From NCBI GenBank assembly GCA_019694155.1, contig JAIBCN010000051.1, positions 1 to 35,779 on the forward strand: DNA of 35,779 nt, read 5' to 3'. The position numbers and the translations under genes are program-made. The notes below the pieces were generated by a model, which did no database searches, was not told where the DNA came from, and worked only from the letters and a program-made list of their open reading frames with translations. The DNA is from Vicinamibacteria bacterium (GTDB taxonomy: Bacteria > Acidobacteriota > Vicinamibacteria > Fen-336 > JAGNNV01). This document shows positions 31,800 to 35,779 of this stretch, piece after piece (positions within the stretch are counted from its first letter, which is position 1; each line of letters starts with the position of its first letter).

Positions 31800-31828
31800 T
31801 TCTTCGAAGGTTCCGAAGGATCCAACAA

Positions 31829-33322
31829 ATGAACGCCCTATCGTCGCTGTACCGGCCCTCGCTCGCGCTCCTCACCGACCTGTACCAGCTGACCATGGCC
31901 TACGCCCACTGGAAGACGGGTTCCCATCGCAAGGAGGCCGTCTTCCACCTCTACTTCCGCAACAACCCGTTCGGCGGCGGCTTCACCGTGGCTTGCGGCC
32001 TGGCCCGGGCGAAGGAGTTCCTGCAGGACTTCAAGTTCGTCGAAGAAGACCTCGACTACCTGCGAACCCTCGCTGGCCAGGACGGAGCGCTGCTGTTCGA
32101 CGAGGGCTTTCTGGACTATCTGCGCGATCTGCGGCTCGAGTGCGATATCGACGCGGTGGATGAGGGACGGATCGTCTTTCCGTCGACGCCCCTCGTGCGC
32201 GTCCGCGGCCCGATCATCGCGGCGCAGCTCGTGGAAACGCCGCTCCTCAACATCGTCAATTTCGAGACCCTGATCGCGACCAAGGCGGCCCGCATCGCCA
32301 TCGCGGCCCGGGGCGAGCCCGTGATGGAGTTCGGGCTGCGCCGCGCCCAGGGCATCGACGGCGCCCTCGCCGCGAGCCGCGCCGCGTACATCGGAGGATG
32401 CTCCGCCACCTCCAACGTTCTCGCCGGCCGCATGTTCGGCATCCCGGTCAAGGGCACACACTCCCACAGCTGGGTCATGGCCTTCGCGAGCGAGATGGAG
32501 TCGTTCGAGCAGTACGCGGCGGCGAGCCCGGGAAACTGCATCTTCCTCGTCGACACCTTCCATTCCCTCGACGGCGTGGCCCACGCGATCGAAGTCGGCC
32601 GGAAGCTCAGGAAAGCGGGGCACACCCTGGCCGGCATCCGGCTCGATTCCGGCGACCTCGCCTATCTGTCCATCGAGGCGCGGCGCATGCTCGACGAGGC
32701 CGGTTTCCGGGAAGCGGCCATCGTGGCGAGCAACGAGCTCGACGAGAACATCATCGGGAGCCTGCGCGAGCAGGGAGCCCGCGTCTCCGTGTGGGGGGTC
32801 GGCACAAGGCTCATCACCGGCCACGACCAGGCGGCCATGGGATGCGTGTACAAGCTCTCCGCGGTGCGCGATCCCGGCGGGCCGTGGCGCGATCGCATGA
32901 AGCTCTCGGAGCAGGTGGCGAAGGTCTCGAATCCCGGCATCCAGCAGGTGCGCCGCTTCTCGAGCGGCGCCGAGTTCGCGGGAGACATGATCTGGCACGA
33001 CGAACCGGAGACGAGCGGCGCGCCCTCATCCCTCATGATCGACCCCCTCGACATGACGCGGCGGCGCTCGTTCGGACCAAACCACACCTTTGAAGACCTG
33101 CTCAAGCCGATCTTCCGCAAGGGCGTGCTGGTGAGCCCTCCGGAAACGCTCAGCCGGGTCCGCGAGCGCGTGGTGGAAGACCTCGCGAAGTTCCACCCCG
33201 GCATCAAGCGCTTCGTGAACCCGCACATCTACCCCGTGGGTCTCGAGGAGTCCCTCTTCAAGATGCGCTCCGACCTCATGCTTCGCCTGCGCAGCCTCCG
33301 CGCGGACGGCCTCTTCGACTGA
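31829..33322 (+). CDS. pncB: Nicotinate phosphoribosyltransferase
   Basis: 497 aa. Joins nicotinate and PRPP to give nicotinate mononucleotide for NAD salvage. Signatures are LLTDLYQLTMAYAHWKTG, FHLYFRNNPFGGGFTVACG, MEFGLRRAQGIDGAL, GCSATSNVLAG, GTHSHSWVMAF (with the His expected to be autophosphorylated) and IRLDSGDLAYLS. The length fits the longer bacterial type. AAGGA lies 8 nt before ATG. An enlarged nicotinamidase follows 17 bp later and would supply its nicotinate substrate, forming a salvage operon. Confidence 0.96.
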   Translation: MNALSSLYRPSLALLTDLYQLTMAYAHWKTGSHRKEAVFHLYFRNNPFGGGFTVACGLARAKEFLQDFKFVEEDLDYLRTLAGQDGALLFDEGFLDYLRDLRLECDIDAVDEGRIVFPSTPLVRVRGPIIAAQLVETPLLNIVNFETLIATKAARIAIAARGEPVMEFGLRRAQGIDGALAASRAAYIGGCSATSNVLAGRMFGIPVKGTHSHSWVMAFASEMESFEQYAAASPGNCIFLVDTFHSLDGVAHAIEVGRKLRKAGHTLAGIRLDSGDLAYLSIEARRMLDEAGFREAAIVASNELDENIIGSLREQGARVSVWGVGTRLITGHDQAAMGCVYKLSAVRDPGGPWRDRMKLSEQVAKVSNPGIQQVRRFSSGAEFAGDMIWHDEPETSGAPSSLMIDPLDMTRRRSFGPNHTFEDLLKPIFRKGVLVSPPETLSRVRERVVEDLAKFHPGIKRFVNPHIYPVGLEESLFKMRSDLMLRLRSLRADGLFD

Positions 33323-33339
33323 CGGAGCCAGGACCGACA

Positions 33340-34395
33340 ATGACCGGACACCCCTCCCACTACGACCCCTCGCACTCCCGGCAGTTCGGATACCGGCCGG
33401 ACGCGCAGGCGCTCTTCGACGCCGCGGTCGCCTTCCGGCGCGAGAAGCTGATCCCTCCCGCCGCCGCAGACGCCGTCCGCACGCACCTGGTGCTGATCGA
33501 CGCCCAGCGGGACTTCTGCTTTCCGGAAGGCACCCTGTACGTCGGCGGCCGGAGCGGGCGGGGGGCGATGGACGACAATGATCGGATCGCGCGATTCGTC
33601 TACGAGAATCTCGCGGCCATCAGCGAAATCACCTGCACCCTCGATTCGCACCTTCCCTTCCAGATCTTCTTCGCGCCCTTCTGGGTGGATCGCGACGGCC
33701 GGCCGCTCGCTCCGCACCGCACTCTCTCGGTGGACGAGGTGCGCGCGGGCGATGTGGCCCCCAACCCGGACATCGTGGACGCGGTGGGGGCGCCCGACCT
33801 CGCCTGGCTCACGAAGCAGACTCTCTTCTACTGCGAGTCTCTCGCGAGGGCCGGCAAGTACGTCCTCTACCTCTGGCCTCCACACGTGCTCCTGGGCGGC
33901 GACGGGCATGTGCTCGCGGGGGTGATCCAGGAGGCGCGCCTCTTCCACGCCTACGTCCGAGGCGCGCGAAACGGACTGGAGATCAAGGGTCTCCACCCGC
34001 TCACCGAGAACTACTCGGTCTTCTCACCCGAGGTCCTTCTGACTCACGACGGCGCCTCCCTGGCGGCCCGAAACGGCGCCCTGCTCGACTCTCTGCTGCG
34101 GGAAGACCGGCTGATCGTGGCCGGTCAGGCTTCCAGCCACTGCGTGAAGAGCTCGATCGACGATCTCCTCGACGCGATCCTGGAGCGGGATGCCGGGCTC
34201 GCGAAGCGCGTTTACATCCTGCAGGACGCGATGTCCGCGGTGGCCGTGCCGGATCCGGAGCGGCCGGGCGCCTTTCTCGCCGACTTCACCGAAGCGGCGG
34301 AGGCGGCCCTCGGGCGGTTTCACGACGCGGGCATGCGCATCGTGAAGACCACGACGCCGGTCTCCGAGTGGCCGGGCTTCCTGGACCGGGCGTAG
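33340..34395 (+). CDS. Enlarged nicotinamidase-like cysteine hydrolase (isochorismatase family)
   Basis: 351 aa, against about 200 for typical PncA. Residues of the catalytic triad can be placed: D54 (LIDAQRDF), K216 (EIKG) and C268 (GQASSHCVKSS). Metal-site residues include D102 and H104 (LDSH) and H182 in WPPH. The extra length is a 48-residue N-terminal extension plus an insert of about 60 residues between H104 and WPPH. The reaction is probably nicotinamide to nicotinate, supported by the pncB gene 17 bp upstream; another amide is possible. AGGA lies 7 nt before ATG. The cysteine desulfurase gene follows 10 bp after the stop. Confidence 0.85.
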   Translation: MTGHPSHYDPSHSRQFGYRPDAQALFDAAVAFRREKLIPPAAADAVRTHLVLIDAQRDFCFPEGTLYVGGRSGRGAMDDNDRIARFVYENLAAISEITCTLDSHLPFQIFFAPFWVDRDGRPLAPHRTLSVDEVRAGDVAPNPDIVDAVGAPDLAWLTKQTLFYCESLARAGKYVLYLWPPHVLLGGDGHVLAGVIQEARLFHAYVRGARNGLEIKGLHPLTENYSVFSPEVLLTHDGASLAARNGALLDSLLREDRLIVAGQASSHCVKSSIDDLLDAILERDAGLAKRVYILQDAMSAVAVPDPERPGAFLADFTEAAEAALGRFHDAGMRIVKTTTPVSEWPGFLDRA

Positions 34396-34405
34396 GGCGT
34401 CCGTC

Positions 34406-35602
34406 TTGAGCCGGATCTACCTCGACCACGCAGCCACGACACCTCTCGATCCGGAGGTCCTGGACGCCATGCTCCCGTACCTGCGGGAGGACTTCGGCAA
34501 CCCGTCCTCCGTCCACACTCTCGGCCAGAGAGCGCGGGGAGCCATCGACGAGGCGAGAGCCAGGGTCGCGGCGCTCCTCGGCGCGCGCGACGCCGAGATC
34601 GTCTTCACGGGCAGCGGGACGGAGGCCGACAACATGGCGATCGTGGGAGCCACCCTCGCGGGCGCCGCTCCCGTGGATGGACCAGCGCGCGCCAATGTGG
34701 TGACGAGCGCCATCGAGCATCACGCCGTTCTCAACGGAGCGAAGGGCCTGAGCCGCGCGACCCACGAGGTGACCCTCGCCCGGGTGGAGGAGAACGGCGA
34801 GGTTGACCTCCAGGATCTCGAGCAACTCGTGGACCACGCCACGGCCCTCGTATCGATCATGCTCGCGAACAACGAGACCGGGGTGATCCAGCCGCTTGGC
34901 GAAGTGGTGCGGATCGCGCACGCCAAGGGGGCGCTCGTCCACACCGACGCGGTGCAGGCGCTCGGGAAGATCCCCCTCGACGTCAGGCGGCTGGAGGTGG
35001 ACCTGCTCACCGCCTCCGCCCACAAGATCCACGGCCCCAAAGGCACGGGCGCCCTCTATGTCCGAAGCGGAACCCGCATGGCCGCGCTCATCCGCGGAGG
35101 TTCGCAGGAGCGGAACCGCAGGGCCGGCACCGAGAATGTGGCCGGCATCGTGGGGTTCGGCAAGGCCGCGGAAATCGCGCGGGTCAGGCTCCTCGATGAT
35201 GGGAAGCGCATCGCGTCGCTTCGGGACCGGCTGGAAATCGGGCTCATGGAAGCCGGGCGGGGCACCGTCCTGCGGAACGGCTCTTCGAACCGGATCTGTT
35301 CGACCACGAGCCTCTCCTTCGAGGGAGTCCCCGGCGAGGATCTGCTGATCGCCCTCGATCTCGCGGGAATCTGTGTCTCCACCGGGGCCGCCTGCGCCGC
35401 GGGTTCGCCGGAGCCTTCCCACGTGCTCAAGGCGATGGGCCTGTCGCGGGACCGGGTGAACGGCTCCCTCCGCTTTTCTCTCGGCCGCGGCACGACCGCG
35501 GAGGAAATCGATCGCACGATCGACGCCGTGACAGCAACCGCGGAACGCCTGCGGAGGAAGCGCTCCAGCGGTGCGTTGACGTCGAGAACCGCGGAGACCT
35601 AA
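34406..35602 (+). CDS. Cysteine desulfurase (NifS/IscS family)
   Basis: 398 aa. Takes sulfur from cysteine for Fe-S clusters and tRNA thiolation. It starts IYLDHAATTPLDPEVL. PLP-site residues are H105/H106, the ANNETG loop (154-159), D181, Q184 and the Schiff-base lysine K207 (SAHKIHGPKG). The sulfur-carrying cysteine is C330 in STGAACAAGSPEPSHVL. The start must be TTG 34406 because the conserved first strand follows immediately. Being last in a pncB-nicotinamidase run suggests a link to NAD metabolism (for example maturing the Fe-S enzyme NadA), which is inference. Confidence 0.94.
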   Translation: MSRIYLDHAATTPLDPEVLDAMLPYLREDFGNPSSVHTLGQRARGAIDEARARVAALLGARDAEIVFTGSGTEADNMAIVGATLAGAAPVDGPARANVVTSAIEHHAVLNGAKGLSRATHEVTLARVEENGEVDLQDLEQLVDHATALVSIMLANNETGVIQPLGEVVRIAHAKGALVHTDAVQALGKIPLDVRRLEVDLLTASAHKIHGPKGTGALYVRSGTRMAALIRGGSQERNRRAGTENVAGIVGFGKAAEIARVRLLDDGKRIASLRDRLEIGLMEAGRGTVLRNGSSNRICSTTSLSFEGVPGEDLLIALDLAGICVSTGAACAAGSPEPSHVLKAMGLSRDRVNGSLRFSLGRGTTAEEIDRTIDAVTATAERLRRKRSSGALTSRTAET

Positions 35603-35605
35603 TAT
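35576..35605 (+). promoter_or_regulatory. Candidate promoter of tRNA-Gly
   Basis: TTGACG (35576-35581) and TAATAT (35600-35605) are 18 bp apart, the best -35/-10 pair I found in the window. Transcription would start about 15 nt before the tRNA. The -35 lies inside the end of the cysteine desulfurase gene. Confidence 0.55.
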
Positions 35606-35626
35606 CGCTTCGCTAATTCGCCCAGA

Positions 35627-35702
35627 GCGGGCGTAGCTCAGTTGGTAGAGTACGAGCTTCCCAAGCTCGGTGTCGCGGGTTCGAACCCCGTCGCCCGCTC
35701 CA
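35627..35702 (+). tRNA. tRNA-Gly (anticodon CCC)
   Basis: 76 nt with the 3' CCA encoded. The acceptor stem GCGGGCG/CGCCCGC is followed by U as discriminator. The D stem is GCTC/GAGT. The anticodon stem CGAGC/GCTCG encloses TTCCCAA, giving anticodon CCC. The T arm is GCGGG-TTCGAAC-CCCGT. All stems pair with only G-U exceptions. The CCC isoacceptor reads GGG codons. Confidence 0.97.
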
Positions 35703-35727
35703 TCTTCCCACCCTCCACGGAGAAATC

Positions 35728-35779
35728 ATGGGCCTTTTCGGCAAACCTGACCCTCGACCCGCTCAAGAACCGGCCCCCG
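35728..35779 (+). CDS. N-terminus of an unidentified protein
   Basis: Only 17 codons are visible before the window ends: MGLFGKPDPRPAQEPAP. GGAGA lies 6 nt upstream of the ATG, a good ribosome-binding site. Starts of the kind M(x)LFGK followed by Pro-rich linker are common in bactofilin-like cytoskeletal proteins, but this is too short to assign. Confidence 0.5.
   Translation, partial: MGLFGKPDPRPAQEPAP

Noticed and set aside
1..35779. Mobile elements, CRISPR arrays, toxin-antitoxin or phage genes
   Set aside because: I found no transposase, integrase, direct-repeat array or small paired ORFs with such signatures. Composition looks even throughout.

Overview
The window is about 35.8 kb of high-GC bacterial chromosome (roughly two-thirds GC by eye). 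It is almost fully coding, with no intergenic gap above about 230 bp. The host looks Gram-negative: it carries a lipopolysaccharide-type heptosyltransferase-like gene (GT9), a BamD-like outer-membrane assembly lipoprotein, an AmpG-like transporter and Lipobox proteins. The def-fmt-PASTA gene order, heavy TTG start use and the general protein style would suit Acidobacteriota or another deep-branching Gram-negative phylum, but that placement is inference. I see no phage, transposon, integron, CRISPR array or toxin-antitoxin module.

Layout, left part (1-12.5 kb): a class V aminotransferase runs off the left edge; GT9 glycosyltransferase; a reverse-strand pair of PlsC-like acyltransferase and tandem-DinB protein; two adjacent paralogous membrane proteins, the second missing the N-terminal half of the first; an AmpG-like MFS transporter; a reverse-strand run of sigma-54 activator (TPR-like sensor, AAA+, Fis HTH), DUF3592-like membrane protein and lipoprotein; and a divergent GT4 glycosyltransferase.

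Central part (12.5-23.8 kb): a long forward run aroC-def-fmt-PASTA-thioesterase-NAD epimerase-bamD, mostly with 4-base stop/start overlaps; a reverse-strand RsbW-like anti-sigma kinase; aroA-aroK-metallophosphoesterase; a reverse-strand Maf plus a zinc-ribbon/pseudo-receiver protein; and a divergent FHA membrane protein. aroA, aroK and aroC supply three of the last steps to chorismate.

Right part (23.8-35.8 kb): pdhA-pdhB-pdhC (pyruvate dehydrogenase E1 alpha, E1 beta, E2; no E3 here); a SAM methyltransferase; reverse-strand SAM hydroxide adenosyltransferase, thiolase, NfeD and stomatin-like SPFH protein; then pncB, an enlarged nicotinamidase and a cysteine desulfurase; tRNA-Gly(CCC); and the first codons of another gene at the right edge.

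Most genes are ordinary housekeeping or envelope genes. The most interesting signals are regulatory and structural. (1) At least eight transcription-unit-leading genes have a TANNNT hexamer 8-15 nt before the start codon and no Shine-Dalgarno sequence, which points to leaderless or near-leaderless mRNAs. (2) A perfect 9-bp inverted repeat lies between the sigma-54 activator and the GT4 gene. (3) A receiver-like domain has Glu where the phospho-accepting Asp should be. (4) The tandem membrane paralogs show N-terminal loss in the second copy. No convincing new multi-gene defence or metabolic system was found.
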